The notes under the pieces were generated by a model. That model had not been told where the DNA came from. It saw only the letters and a program-made list of their open reading frames with translations, and made no database searches. Position numbers and translations under genes: made by a program. This document shows, piece after piece, positions 8,456 to 17,132 of a stretch of 59,887 nucleotides of DNA. The DNA comes from a virus, in the IMG/VR virus record IMGVR_UViG_3300018017_000005, positions 1 through 59,887 of that record. One strand, 5' to 3'. Within the stretch, counting starts at the first letter, position 1. Each line of letters begins with the position of its first letter.

Positions 8456-9452
8456 TGTCTACCTCTGTGTGTGCAGGGAGCTCTAGGCTCTCTGTAAAGT
8501 TACCATTGGACAGCGCTCTGACTGTAGGAATTTCATTTAGATCTGTAGTCAACGCCACTAGCGCCAGGTTCTTATTACTTTCTACAATCCCGTCATCTTT
8601 AGCGCGCAGGATATTATCCATATTTACGGCTACGGTAGCTAGATCGCGCGCCTCCGTAGCTGACTTAGGACCACCCCTAAGCAAAGCTTCTTGCACCGCG
8701 ATGATGGAGATCGTCCTAGCCCCTTCTGCCAACGCGCTGTAATCAGCCCTGTTCGGCTTTAGTCCATGCCGCAGCTGAAGCTTCATAGCTGCCAGCTTGG
8801 GCGTTGGTGAATTGACTGCCATGTAGCGCGCGTCGCTGTACATAGCCTGCTTCATCGCTTTGGCACGAATTAAATCCTCTGGGGAGCTACCATCTAGCAT
8901 CATGTCATCAACGCGAATGGACATGAGGGCACGTAACTCTGTGGAGTCTACGAGGCTAGTGTTAAAAAAGAAATGCTCAAAGTACTCGATGGCCTTGGGC
9001 GCAACATTAAACCCAAAGCGCCTAAGGCGCGTACAGATTACAAGCAATGGCTCTTCAACAAGAATAAGCGCTTCTACTAGCTCTTTTGCACGAGGATCCT
9101 CTAGAATACTTAAGGCATTTGTAGCGTGCGCATTACGAAAGAAAAGGTTGTGTACCTTATGCTGCTGCAGAAAAGTGTAGGAGGGAACATCGGACTCCAC
9201 CATAGGGAAAAACGGAGTTGGTGGATGCAACGTAGCTCGCAACTGCGCTAAGTATCGACCGCCAGGATAATCCAAGTGATGCTCGCGCAATGTCCTTATG
9301 ATGTCTTCATCCGACAGCTTGTCGGGTAAAAGCATCAGGTAGCGAATATAGACCTCAGCGGGGCTTCTGCGCACAGCCATGCTTAGACCATACACCGTGC
9401 AAAAGATCAGCGCCAGCAGGCATAACAGTAATGGAGGAACCAATGACGCCAA
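8445..9452 (-). CDS. hypothetical membrane-anchored or tail-assembly protein, start uncertain
   Basis: Up to 335 aa. With the TTG start at 9452 the protein opens with a strong hydrophobic segment (LVPPLLLCLLALIFCTVYGL) followed by basic residues, like a signal anchor. The alternative ATG at 9380 removes this segment. Neither start has a clear ribosome binding site, and the longer form overlaps the plus-strand gene at 9443 and its upstream motif. The body is helical (LRALMSIRVDDMMLDGSSPE and neighbours) without a recognised domain. If the anchor is real, a membrane role would be odd inside a structural block. Confidence 0.65.
   Translation of the reverse strand: MASLVPPLLLCLLALIFCTVYGLSMAVRRSPAEVYIRYLMLLPDKLSDEDIIRTLREHHLDYPGGRYLAQLRATLHPPTPFFPMVESDVPSYTFLQQHKVHNLFFRNAHATNALSILEDPRAKELVEALILVEEPLLVICTRLRRFGFNVAPKAIEYFEHFFFNTSLVDSTELRALMSIRVDDMMLDGSSPEDLIRAKAMKQAMYSDARYMAVNSPTPKLAAMKLQLRHGLKPNRADYSALAEGARTISIIAVQEALLRGGPKSATEARDLATVAVNMDNILRAKDDGIVESNKNLALVALTTDLNEIPTVRALSNGNFTESLELPAHTEVDNDK
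9399..9426 (+). promoter_or_regulatory. candidate phage promoter upstream of 9443 gene
   Basis: GCAAAA at 9399 and CAGGCATAA at 9417-9425, followed by a GGAGG ribosome site and the ATG at 9443. The same arrangement (GCAAGA, 18 bases to CAGGCATAA) stands before the plus-strand gene at 25766, and the nonamer also precedes the gene at 39506. CATAAC could act as a -10 box with a very short leader. Confidence 0.45.
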
Positions 9453-9640
9453 AACTGGAAGAGAAGCTTCGTACCCTTAATAGCGAAACCTCGCGAGGTA
9501 TTCTCGAGGCGCGTGAGCTCATTGAGTTCACTGAAAAAATCGCAGACGCTGCACGCGCTGCGAACCGACACGTTATTCGTCTAGCATTACCTGGTTTACA
9601 AATACCTGGAGAACGCTCCAGGTTGTTCTGTGAGCGCTAA
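9443..9640 (+). CDS. small coiled-coil protein
   Basis: 65 aa from the ATG at 9443, which has GGAGGAAC right before it; an in-frame ATG at 9431 lies upstream of that ribosome site and is less likely. The protein is helical (LEEKLRTLNSETSRGILEAR, EFTEKIADAARAA) and probably forms a coiled coil. It is a plus-strand gene inside the leftward late block, has its own candidate promoter, and is closed by the palindrome at 9703. Function unknown. Confidence 0.55.
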   Translation: MTPKLEEKLRTLNSETSRGILEARELIEFTEKIADAARAANRHVIRLALPGLQIPGERSRLFCER

Positions 9641-9702
9641 AAGCTCAACACCGTAAACAGCAATGCCCTGCGCCGAAGGCCATAGGTAAGCGCGCTACGC
9701 GC

Positions 9703-9727
9703 AAAGAAAAGGTGCTACCTTTTCTTT
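9703..9727. terminator. 11-bp palindrome, likely bidirectional terminator
   Basis: Perfect inverted repeat: AAAGAAAAGGT, loop GCT, ACCTTTTCTTT. It spans the stop codon of the 684-aa minus-strand gene and follows the plus-strand gene ending at 9640, so it can serve both convergent genes. The stem is A/T-rich and read-through RNAs would end in U-rich arms on either strand. Confidence 0.5.
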
Positions 9728-11769
9728 AGCTTATAAAACGCGCTTACTCTTGGCGCTATAGTACCAATATGCTTCTTATCACTAGGTGTGAATACAGTAA
9801 CTGTGGGCGTTACTCCGTGCAAGACAGCAATGAGAGGGTTAGCCCTTACATCTACTCTGCTACCTACCGCTGCGCCAATTACTGTACTTGGCGCTTGCTT
9901 TTTCGCTAGTGCAGCTACGCATACTTTTGGTGCTGGCGCATAGCTGTATAAAGGTGGAGCTGCCGGACCTGATAAAGGTGGAGCTGCCGGACCTGGTAAA
10001 ACCTCCGCATCAAACCGTAGCAACGCCGACTGCCGTATAACCAAGTCAGCAGGGCAAAGCACGTATTCGTATTGTCCCCGAGTCAGCGCAGCATGAAAAA
10101 TGGGTGCATCCTGCACCACGCTTATTTCTTCAGACGCGCTTCGGCTATACCCTACACTAAGCCAATTGCTATCGTTTAAGCTGTAAACCGCATCTTGTAA
10201 ACTACGCCATACTTGCAGCAAGTTGCTAACAATGTCGTTAGGCGCACAGGTGCACTCGCCAATATTTATTGCTAAAACAAGCAGTCTGTCTATTGAATCA
10301 ACTTGCGCATACAAGTATTCCGTACCTATACGTACTAAACCGGTACACCGCGTAATAAAATCTGTAGGCGCACTCAGGTACTCCAGTCCAACACGTGTAC
10401 GCGAAAGCATGCGCTGTTGAGTATCCACTAGCGCGTCGATGGTTTCTACCACGTTTCTGTACAACGAGCGCTGCTCATACTCAAAATCAGTCGCAGCGCC
10501 TACAGTGTCATAAATAGCTCTATACTCATTGCAGGCTCTAGCAGCTACATCGGCTATTGGTGCAAGTGGCTCTGATGCTGCGCGTGTACCGGCTACTACA
10601 CGTACAGCCACGTCTGACACCGCCATCAACGCTTCCGTCAAAACTCGCAGGCCATAAAACACACGAGCTGTAACATCCATAATGGCTGCCACGGATTCCG
10701 TCGCGTACACGTGAAGCACCCGTTGCAGCAGAGAGAAATCCGAGAGTACGCTAAGGCTTTCAGGCAAATAACGATGCAAAACTTGTGCATGCGCCGCCAC
10801 GTCACTTGGTAAGAGCGTGGTCTCGTAAAAGCTCCTACCGAGCGTAGTTGCTCGTATAAAAGCATCTGTAGTAGCAGCTACACTCTCAGGCTCACCCCTA
10901 ATATGCGTAGCTGTACGCCCAAGAGAGTCTGTAGGCGCAAGCACATTCTCAGAGTATCCCCTAGTCAATACCTGTGTTCTGCTAAATGCGTCTATTACCG
11001 CACTTGTACTTTCAGAAAAACCGCGGTGTAGAACCTGAACTTTAACCAAGCCATCCGTTACCGCAGATACTGATTCAGCAAGTGTACGGGTAAGTATCTG
11101 TGCACGCGATGAGGAATCTGCAGTGGCCGTGACTGTTTCTGCACCAGCTCGATACAAGCCACGTGCGCTGCTAGGTGCGTCTATAAACGAAGACATCGTT
11201 TCACTGACCGCGTTGATTAATACCTGGGTACGCCCAACGGAGTCGATCAATACCAATATAGACTCCGCGGCACCACACTGCAGCGCTTGGGTACGCGTAG
11301 GAACATCCGTAGGTGCCAGCGCTGTCTCGCTAGTACTATTTGGTATCGTTACCGCACGCAACACAGAATCAGTAAACGCACTTACAGCTTCTGTACCACC
11401 GCGCGCGAGTGTACTTACTCGTACCGGCGCGTCTGTTAGCCCAATTGCACTTTCTGCAGCATTGCGAGATTCTGCCGCAACACGCGTTGGAGTATCAACA
11501 GGAATAAAAACCGTATCTGCTGCATTTCGCCCCAGTGCATCTACTCGAGTAGCTGCATCCGTTAGAATGCTGACGCTATCGTTTGAACCACGAAGTAGCG
11601 TCTGTGCTATGGCAGGTGCAGCTGTAGGCGCACTTACGTTTTCGCTACTTCCTTTAGAAAGCTTAAGAATAAACGGTTCATCAATATCGAACCAAATAGG
11701 CGCGGATAAATCCTTGTCAAACCAGCCGAGAGGTCGCGCATCCGCTTCGAACGTAGCTAGGTTTGCCAC
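9715..11769 (-). CDS. 21-residue tandem-repeat structural protein
   Basis: 684 aa. After a 42-residue head, residues 43-588 consist of 26 consecutive repeats of exactly 21 residues without insertion or deletion. The consensus is about E-S-V-S-A-x-T-D-A-x-x-R-x-x-x-L-x-R-x-x-x: acidic at 1, Asp at 8, Arg at 12 and 18. Similar Ser/Thr-rich repeats are known in phage tail and adhesin proteins, and a fibrous or solenoid shape is likely. A Pro/Ala linker with a duplicated GPAAPPL follows, then a basic C-terminus. It sits beside fibre-like genes, so a long tail fibre or whisker is my inference. DNA repeats have diverged, so the array is old. Confidence 0.8.
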   Translation of the reverse strand: MANLATFEADARPLGWFDKDLSAPIWFDIDEPFILKLSKGSSENVSAPTAAPAIAQTLLRGSNDSVSILTDAATRVDALGRNAADTVFIPVDTPTRVAAESRNAAESAIGLTDAPVRVSTLARGGTEAVSAFTDSVLRAVTIPNSTSETALAPTDVPTRTQALQCGAAESILVLIDSVGRTQVLINAVSETMSSFIDAPSSARGLYRAGAETVTATADSSSRAQILTRTLAESVSAVTDGLVKVQVLHRGFSESTSAVIDAFSRTQVLTRGYSENVLAPTDSLGRTATHIRGEPESVAATTDAFIRATTLGRSFYETTLLPSDVAAHAQVLHRYLPESLSVLSDFSLLQRVLHVYATESVAAIMDVTARVFYGLRVLTEALMAVSDVAVRVVAGTRAASEPLAPIADVAARACNEYRAIYDTVGAATDFEYEQRSLYRNVVETIDALVDTQQRMLSRTRVGLEYLSAPTDFITRCTGLVRIGTEYLYAQVDSIDRLLVLAINIGECTCAPNDIVSNLLQVWRSLQDAVYSLNDSNWLSVGYSRSASEEISVVQDAPIFHAALTRGQYEYVLCPADLVIRQSALLRFDAEVLPGPAAPPLSGPAAPPLYSYAPAPKVCVAALAKKQAPSTVIGAAVGSRVDVRANPLIAVLHGVTPTVTVFTPSDKKHIGTIAPRVSAFYKLKKR
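9948..9995. repeat. 24-base tandem duplication
   Basis: Two perfect adjacent copies of 24 bases (9948-9971 and 9972-9995) inside the 684-aa gene. Each encodes the eight residues around GPAAPPL. Being perfect, it is a recent duplication, unlike the diverged 63-base array next to it. Confidence 0.85.
10006..11643 (-). repeat. 26 coding repeats of 63 bases
   Basis: DNA footprint of the 26 in-frame 21-residue repeats in the 684-aa protein. Units start with codons for Glu or Asp (first ENVSAP, later ESVSAV, ESTSAV, ENVLAP, last EYVLCP). Every unit has the same length, but bases differ widely between units, showing selection on the protein period rather than recent DNA expansion. Confidence 0.88.
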
Positions 11770-11779
11770 GAGCTAAACC

Positions 11780-12811
11780 CTAACTGTACTGATCAACAAT
11801 CCAACATCCAGCAGATCCATTACCGCCAGTACGCACAGCAGACGCACCAGTAAACGCGCCGCTGCCGCCTGCTCCATACCCTGTTGCATTATTTCCATTA
11901 CCGACAGCGTTAATACCCAACCCACCCGCACCAAGTGGGCTTGATCCACCATTACCGCTGACTCCAATAGGCGTAGCAACAACCAACGTTACACCAGGGT
12001 AACCAGGATATCCTGCTATATTCACGTCACCGTTTGTAGATACAGCGCCACCAGCGCCGCCTAGATACGAAATAAGCGTCGTAACCGCAGTTGCTACAGG
12101 AGCACCCACGCCACCGTTCGCTGTATACGTAGTCACGCCAACAACAAAGGTGCTATTCGTGCCGTTGCCACCAAGTGCACCGCTAGCCCCAGCTCCTGCT
12201 GGACCGCACGTGTACGCATAAGAAGTATTAGGAGATACAGCAACAGTCTTTTCTATGTAGCTTCCAGCGCCACCTCCGCCACCGGCAGCAGCCGCAGATG
12301 CCAAAGAAGTGCATCCAGCACCACCTGCTCCGCCACCTACACCGCGAATACGGATTGTGCTGCAACTACCCGTCGTAGTGAAATTTCCAGAAGCCGAAGT
12401 AAGCAACGTGCTGCCAAGGTATCGACCGGTAAGCGGTGTCTGTATCTTACCGCCACTAGAATCATAAAGAGACCAATCAACGCCCTCTTCATAACTAAAC
12501 GTGTAGCTCGGCTGTAACGCAAATGAGAATAGTGGCTCAACGTTTGTGCCATCCGTATGCTGAAGCGTGATAACGTTCGAGGATGCCCCACCGTTACGAA
12601 CAGTAATTTTCTTTACGTTGGTATACGTGCTCGATGCCACCGCAGGTGTAATCTGCGTCGTTGTAGCCGTCGAGATTGTAGCTGTATTTTGATACTCTGG
12701 CGTTACAGTAGTGCCGCTAATGCTTACGCATGAGACATGCGCATTGATCGTCCCGGCCGACCCGGTAATCAGATTTATGAGCGATCCGGTTGTACAAAGC
12801 AGATATCCCAT
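11780..12811 (-). CDS. tail-fibre or receptor-binding protein with Gly-rich C-terminus
   Basis: 343 aa. The N-terminal 150 residues are beta-rich with many Thr (TVTPEYQNTATISTATTTQ). From about residue 155 the protein is extremely Gly-rich (GVGGGAGGAG, AAAGGGGGAGSYIEKTV, GAGGSGAFTGAS) and ends in a short CWIVDQY motif. Gly-rich C-terminal domains of this type are typical of phage adhesins and fibre tips that bind the host surface. It lies between the repeat protein and another fibre-like gene in one leftward run. A direct test of receptor binding is not possible from sequence. Confidence 0.7.
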   Translation of the reverse strand: MGYLLCTTGSLINLITGSAGTINAHVSCVSISGTTVTPEYQNTATISTATTTQITPAVASSTYTNVKKITVRNGGASSNVITLQHTDGTNVEPLFSFALQPSYTFSYEEGVDWSLYDSSGGKIQTPLTGRYLGSTLLTSASGNFTTTGSCSTIRIRGVGGGAGGAGCTSLASAAAAGGGGGAGSYIEKTVAVSPNTSYAYTCGPAGAGASGALGGNGTNSTFVVGVTTYTANGGVGAPVATAVTTLISYLGGAGGAVSTNGDVNIAGYPGYPGVTLVVATPIGVSGNGGSSPLGAGGLGINAVGNGNNATGYGAGGSGAFTGASAVRTGGNGSAGCWIVDQYS

Positions 12812-12821
12812 GTCTGCTTAG

Positions 12822-13670
12822 CTAGTTGATTGTGATAGTGATCGTCTGCGCAACGGTATCCCCTGCCGCCAGCACTGCGTTAGGCGACTCGCTCGATTCG
12901 AATGGCATAACCCCAAGGTTAATAACCGCTGAGCTGAATTCAGCTTCCTCAGCTACAGTTGCAGAACCTGTAGCTGTAAACGTATGTGTCAGCGTGAACG
13001 TTGTTGCATTGAGCGCGTGACTCCAAGAACCAATAGCTCTTGTAAGTCCGCTGCCAGAAAACTCTGAGTTAAGCGTCGTATCTGATGTGGCTGGAGCTCC
13101 GACGTTCGAAGACAGAGCAAGAAACGCAGCAGGCCCTTGAACAAAAAGGATCTGATACGAGCACGTACCGTTCGGTGGTGTTCCTACCGCGGCACCCGTT
13201 GCGCTAGCTGGGTTGTACCACTGATCAATCGTCAAAACAGTTGCGGTGTTCGAGGTAATGTATCCCCAGGCTACAGCTCCCGCACCACTGCTGTTAGGTC
13301 CTGCTGCAACAATGCAACCGGAAAGGCCAAGACCGGTGGTGGGGAACGCAGCACCCGTATTTGTAAGAGACGAGGCAGAAGTCGATGTAGCGTTACCTGT
13401 TGCGGTGGCAAATGCCGCAGCAAGACCATTACCCATCGCTGCAGCTTCCCACTGGCGCCTACCCGTATACCCAGCTGCTGCGTCTGTTGTAAGATTATGG
13501 ATCCAAGGGGACTCTTCGACCGTGCCATCCCTGCGGTAGATCGTGTAAGACACATGAGAGTGAATAGACGGGCCTCTGGCAGCTTGTCTAGAAGCTCGCT
13601 CGATAGCCTGCTCAAGTGTCATATGCCCTCGCCGAGAACGACGGGCGCTTACTCGTCGAGCGTTGCTCAT
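12822..13670 (-). CDS. fibre-like virion protein
   Basis: 282 aa. A short very basic N-terminus (NARRVSARRSRRGHM) is followed by a Thr/Ser/Ala/Gly-rich, beta-strand-rich body (ATGNATSTSASSLTNTG, FTLTHTFTATGSATVAEEAE) typical of tail-fibre or decoration domains. Its start overlaps the stop of the 168-aa gene by four bases, so translation is coupled. No domain recognised; the role is inferred from composition and neighbours. Confidence 0.65.
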   Translation of the reverse strand: MSNARRVSARRSRRGHMTLEQAIERASRQAARGPSIHSHVSYTIYRRDGTVEESPWIHNLTTDAAAGYTGRRQWEAAAMGNGLAAAFATATGNATSTSASSLTNTGAAFPTTGLGLSGCIVAAGPNSSGAGAVAWGYITSNTATVLTIDQWYNPASATGAAVGTPPNGTCSYQILFVQGPAAFLALSSNVGAPATSDTTLNSEFSGSGLTRAIGSWSHALNATTFTLTHTFTATGSATVAEEAEFSSAVINLGVMPFESSESPNAVLAAGDTVAQTITITIN

Positions 13671-14173
13671 GACGCCACCTTATCCTTAAGCCCAAGCTTT
13701 GCGCGCACGGTAGCCGTAGTGTCTTCTACTGTTCTATACGCCTCTACAAGTTGCTCAGCGTGCTCTTCTAGGATGCTTCCAGCTGAAATATGGTCTGCGA
13801 TCTTTGCACGAAACGCAGCCTCTTCCAGGTATGGGTCATCGTGCACGCTAGCATCAGTAACCCAATTTACTTTGACCTGAAGGTCCACATGAGTAGGTAG
13901 AATTACACGATGCAACGCGCGTGCAGCTGCTTGGGACCTTGTAAGCATTTCGAAATCATGGAGGTGTGCATCAATAATATGCTCCATAATCATGAGCTCA
14001 GAAATTGTACCGATCACCGACGTCGGGCCAGGCTGAGGCACACGCATCAGATACCCACCGCCTTGCTTGTTGGGTTTAACAACTTTTTGCTTGATATGCG
14101 CAGGCGTCACCGTAACTTCGGGTGGTACGGGTTTCCAATCATAAAAATGGGAAACTTTGATCTCGAAGTGCAT
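13667..14173 (-). CDS. hypothetical tail-region protein
   Basis: 168 aa, not recognised. The N-terminal half is beta-rich (FEIKVSHFYDWKPVPPEVTV, GGGYLMRVPQPGPTSVIGTI) and the C-terminal half helical (ADHISAGSILEEHAEQLVEA). It sits upstream of and coupled to the fibre-like gene at 12822, which suggests a fibre-attachment or chaperone role, without proof. Confidence 0.7.
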   Translation of the reverse strand: MHFEIKVSHFYDWKPVPPEVTVTPAHIKQKVVKPNKQGGGYLMRVPQPGPTSVIGTISELMIMEHIIDAHLHDFEMLTRSQAAARALHRVILPTHVDLQVKVNWVTDASVHDDPYLEEAAFRAKIADHISAGSILEEHAEQLVEAYRTVEDTTATVRAKLGLKDKVAS

Positions 14174-14202
14174 ATTACTATCCTTTTACCTCATGCAAAG
14201 TG

Positions 14203-16497
14203 TCAAGAACCTTGGAAACCAAGTATCTTAAGTCCTTCAATCACCTCTTCTGTAGAACGTACAGCCCGCTCTAGCGCCGACTGAGGAACATTAGAAAGAC
14301 CCAAACGTACTGCGAACAAAAGCTCGCACATTTTGGTCTGCACATCCTCGATGTCGGGCAGATAACTGATGAAAGTCATGATGTTCTCGGGATTGATAAA
14401 TCCCAAGGACAGCACGGTATCTACCATCTGAGGATCTGGGAAGCTGGCGGCCTCTTTGAGTAGCAATGGCTGCTTAAACCCTGCTACAGATTCCACGATA
14501 CCAGCAGCTTTTTCTAGCGCTTTCTCCAACAAGTCTTTCTTGAGCTCGATCACACGCGCAATCTTTATCAGACTGGGCTGCTTGAGCGCGATTGCCTCCG
14601 CCAACTTTTTGGTTCCGTACTCCAGCTCAACGCCAAGCCCGGCCAGCAAGAACAGTGTGTCATCCAATGACAAAAAGCTCTTCTGTTCCGTAGCTAGCTT
14701 CATAAGGGGCACGCCGCGCAGCGTGAACGAATCTCCATCCGATATCACTTCGACCTGCGCTAACTTGTTCTCCATATTTGCGGATTGCGCTTCTTCGCTA
14801 CTAAGCAACGCAATATGATCCGCACCGTCCAATGGAAGCCATTTCCAAGTAGCTGGAATGAGCAGCTTCCCTTCTTCCGCTGGAGTCACGTCGACTATGT
14901 TGGGTTGTACAGAGACCTCAACAGGCTCACCCGAAAATGAAGTGCCACTGTAAGTACGAGGTTGCCCCTCTTGAGACACAGAGTCCTGCAGGTCGAAGGG
15001 CACCGTCATGCGAACGCCACCCTCTGCTTCCGTGTAGAACGCTCCGTGCTTCCCAATAGGCCCTGAGGGTAGACTGACGCTGCCAGAGCCCGCGGGGACG
15101 CCGTGGATGTCGCTCTGCACCGCTACTGCGCTGCCATTGGTGAACAGAGCAATAGGTACCTCGTTACCACTGACGTCGATAAGAGAGGGCACGACATACC
15201 CAATCAACTCCTTACCTTCTGTGTCCATAACCTTGTAGACACCAGGCTTTACCACTGCCTCCGCTACAGACGCCTCCCCATCCGCGGCCTTAACAAGACC
15301 CTGTGCGAAAGTGCAGCTCCCGGTAAGATCCGCCTGCATGGCTACTTTAGCGCCGTACCTGCGCACCACATCGCCGCGATCTGCTATTACTTCTTTAGGC
15401 GACCAGTACCTATAACTGGCGGTCTTAATCGTATATCCGCTTGCTGTCTTTTGTACTTGAGCCACGTCGGGCTTAAGCCAATTTTCCCAGGTAGCGTGAT
15501 CAAGCGAGTCTTTAGGCCGCTCCATGAGCAAAGACAGCGCAGTGTGAAAGCGCGAGGAGGCAACCTTAGGACGACTGTAAAGAACGTCGGCGTCTTGAAT
15601 CACGGCATCCTCAATACGAGAGCCGTCATCCACACTTAGTGTAGGAAGAATTACCTCCAGGATGGATGCCTTCTTGACCTTATCCCTTACAGAAGGAATT
15701 GAAGATCGAGCTGCTAGCCCAGGATATTTCTTTGCTACCGCAGCATGAACTTTTGCCTGTTCTTCAGGATTTCCATGCTTTGCAACCATAGACAAAGCTG
15801 CCCTAGCATGGAACTCATCGTGAATAGGATACGATCCTGTCCCACCAGGGCCATTACCCTTAGGAATAGCAAAATTCTTGGGCTTGATCTTTTCGCGCCC
15901 AGCTTGAGTAAGTACAGCCGCATTTTTCTCAGGATCTAAATACTCCTCAAGTGCCGAACCGACCTTACCGATGCCCATGCCACCTGCGGCATTCATTGCG
16001 ATACCACCACCGCCGAAGCCATAATTCTGACGGTACGGCGGATAGAGCTGCCCTATCATGCTCTGATCGCCTGGAGTACGGCTAGTCACATCAAAGGCCT
16101 GTGGCCGAAAAAGCGCTTGGCGTAGACGGTTCTCCGTGAGAGGAATCGTCGCACCGGTATCGTTGATCAAAAGATCGAATGGACTGAGCTTCTTCTCGCG
16201 AATTACGAATGGAATGCGGACGGTACGGATGCCCGCTGCTTCAAGTTGCTCCTCAGGCGTGTCCATAGGAGCTTCTGTCTGATTCTTGATCTCAACGTGC
16301 CCCAAACCGTAACCGCGCTCGGCATCTACGCGAGCCATCACGACATGCGGCTGATAGTCCGTAATGTAAGGTACTTGTTTGTACAACTCTTGAAGAATGT
16401 TCTCCGGCCACTGATTAGGGTCGTCGGGGAGATCGACTTCGCCCGCTGTTTTCTCAAAGAATGCAATGGGCTCGTAGAAGAGGGGTTGTACAGTCAT
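14203..16497 (-). CDS. large virion protein with KTA tags and a DUF6582-like segment
   Basis: 764 aa. The N-terminus has FFEKTAGEV, and further tags occur (VQKTASGY, IKTASYR, LIKIARV, LMKLATEQ). Around residues 205-265 a segment (FAIPKGNGPGGTGSYPIHDE, then HARAALSMVAKHGNPEEQAKV and KKYPGLA) resembles the small domain found in many phage proteins that I associate with DUF6582. The middle is beta-rich and may bind sugar or form a shell; the C-terminus is helical. It lies between tail genes. Size, tags and position suggest a virion protein, perhaps baseplate or internal. The DUF name is from memory. Confidence 0.7.
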   Translation of the reverse strand: MTVQPLFYEPIAFFEKTAGEVDLPDDPNQWPENILQELYKQVPYITDYQPHVVMARVDAERGYGLGHVEIKNQTEAPMDTPEEQLEAAGIRTVRIPFVIREKKLSPFDLLINDTGATIPLTENRLRQALFRPQAFDVTSRTPGDQSMIGQLYPPYRQNYGFGGGGIAMNAAGGMGIGKVGSALEEYLDPEKNAAVLTQAGREKIKPKNFAIPKGNGPGGTGSYPIHDEFHARAALSMVAKHGNPEEQAKVHAAVAKKYPGLAARSSIPSVRDKVKKASILEVILPTLSVDDGSRIEDAVIQDADVLYSRPKVASSRFHTALSLLMERPKDSLDHATWENWLKPDVAQVQKTASGYTIKTASYRYWSPKEVIADRGDVVRRYGAKVAMQADLTGSCTFAQGLVKAADGEASVAEAVVKPGVYKVMDTEGKELIGYVVPSLIDVSGNEVPIALFTNGSAVAVQSDIHGVPAGSGSVSLPSGPIGKHGAFYTEAEGGVRMTVPFDLQDSVSQEGQPRTYSGTSFSGEPVEVSVQPNIVDVTPAEEGKLLIPATWKWLPLDGADHIALLSSEEAQSANMENKLAQVEVISDGDSFTLRGVPLMKLATEQKSFLSLDDTLFLLAGLGVELEYGTKKLAEAIALKQPSLIKIARVIELKKDLLEKALEKAAGIVESVAGFKQPLLLKEAASFPDPQMVDTVLSLGFINPENIMTFISYLPDIEDVQTKMCELLFAVRLGLSNVPQSALERAVRSTEEVIEGLKILGFQGS

Positions 16498-16499
16498 GT

Positions 16500-17129
16500 T
16501 TACACCGAAAAGAGTACATCGAATGCAGCTGAAGCCGAAGGTTCGGGGCTTAGCATTACGATACCGAGCACGGTGTCCGTGGGCAAAACTACGTTTGCGC
16601 CATCAACCAATCCGGTAGAAAATAACCCGGCGATCTCATCGCCTGTAGCTGCCAGCGTGTCACTGTCAAACGTGAACGCAAATACCGACGCATTCATGGC
16701 TGCGGTCAATGAAGCTATAGCAGCTAGTGCTGGAATCTTTACGGCTAGCGCTAGCTGAATTGCTTGTTGCAAGGCACCGAGCTGAACAGATAATGTACCT
16801 TGCAGCGCCATAGACGCACTAAGCTGTGCGCTAATTTGAACGGAGGGAATGGGAAATGCTAACGCAGCAGACAGCGCTACTTGAATCGAAGCTAACGACG
16901 CTAAGAGTGCTTCAAGCGCCGCGAACGGGTCCCCTACCTGGATAGCCAAGCTAGCCGACGCAGCAAGAGCCGCATTGAGCTGAAGCCCTATATCTAGCTG
17001 AAGTGGACCAAGCCCAGCGGCTATAAGGGCGTCAATCTGCCCGGCCGCTGGAATCAAAGCGTTAACACCCAAGGCTAAGCCTACGTTAAAACCGCCTAGT
17101 GTACCGCTCTTTACTTGGTGCAGAGGCAC
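16500..17129 (-). CDS. Ala/Leu-rich hydrophobic protein
   Basis: 209 aa, of which about half is Ala, Leu, Ile and Val. From residue 10 to 150 it is one long run of amphipathic, almost uncharged segments (QLNAALAASASLAIQVG, ALAFPIPSVQISAQLSASMA) with recurrent Gln and Ser, and the end is more polar. Charges are nearly absent, which is unusual for a soluble protein. Located between the spike and the 764-aa gene. Could be a pore-forming or membrane-inserting baseplate part, or a fibrous helical protein; no family recognised. Confidence 0.7.
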   Translation of the reverse strand: MPLHQVKSGTLGGFNVGLALGVNALIPAAGQIDALIAAGLGPLQLDIGLQLNAALAASASLAIQVGDPFAALEALLASLASIQVALSAALAFPIPSVQISAQLSASMALQGTLSVQLGALQQAIQLALAVKIPALAAIASLTAAMNASVFAFTFDSDTLAATGDEIAGLFSTGLVDGANVVLPTDTVLGIVMLSPEPSASAAFDVLFSV

Positions 17130-17132
17130 TGG

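Noticed and set aside
10006-11643. 63-base periodic array considered as CRISPR or other DNA repeat array
   Set aside because: Units are all coding, the bases are poorly conserved, there are no spacer-like segments and no cas genes nearby.
11123-11776. 217-aa plus-strand frame opposite the 684-aa gene
   Set aside because: Its open length and repetitive Ser/Val/Ala sequence come from the 63-base coding repeats read backwards.
11780-13670. Diversity-generating retroelement acting on the fibre genes
   Set aside because: No reverse transcriptase and no template-like repeat of the fibre ends is visible in the window.
13137-13880. 247-aa plus-strand frame opposite the fibre-like genes
   Set aside because: Cys/Arg/Ser-rich nonsense-like sequence, no ribosome site, fully covered by two coupled minus-strand genes.
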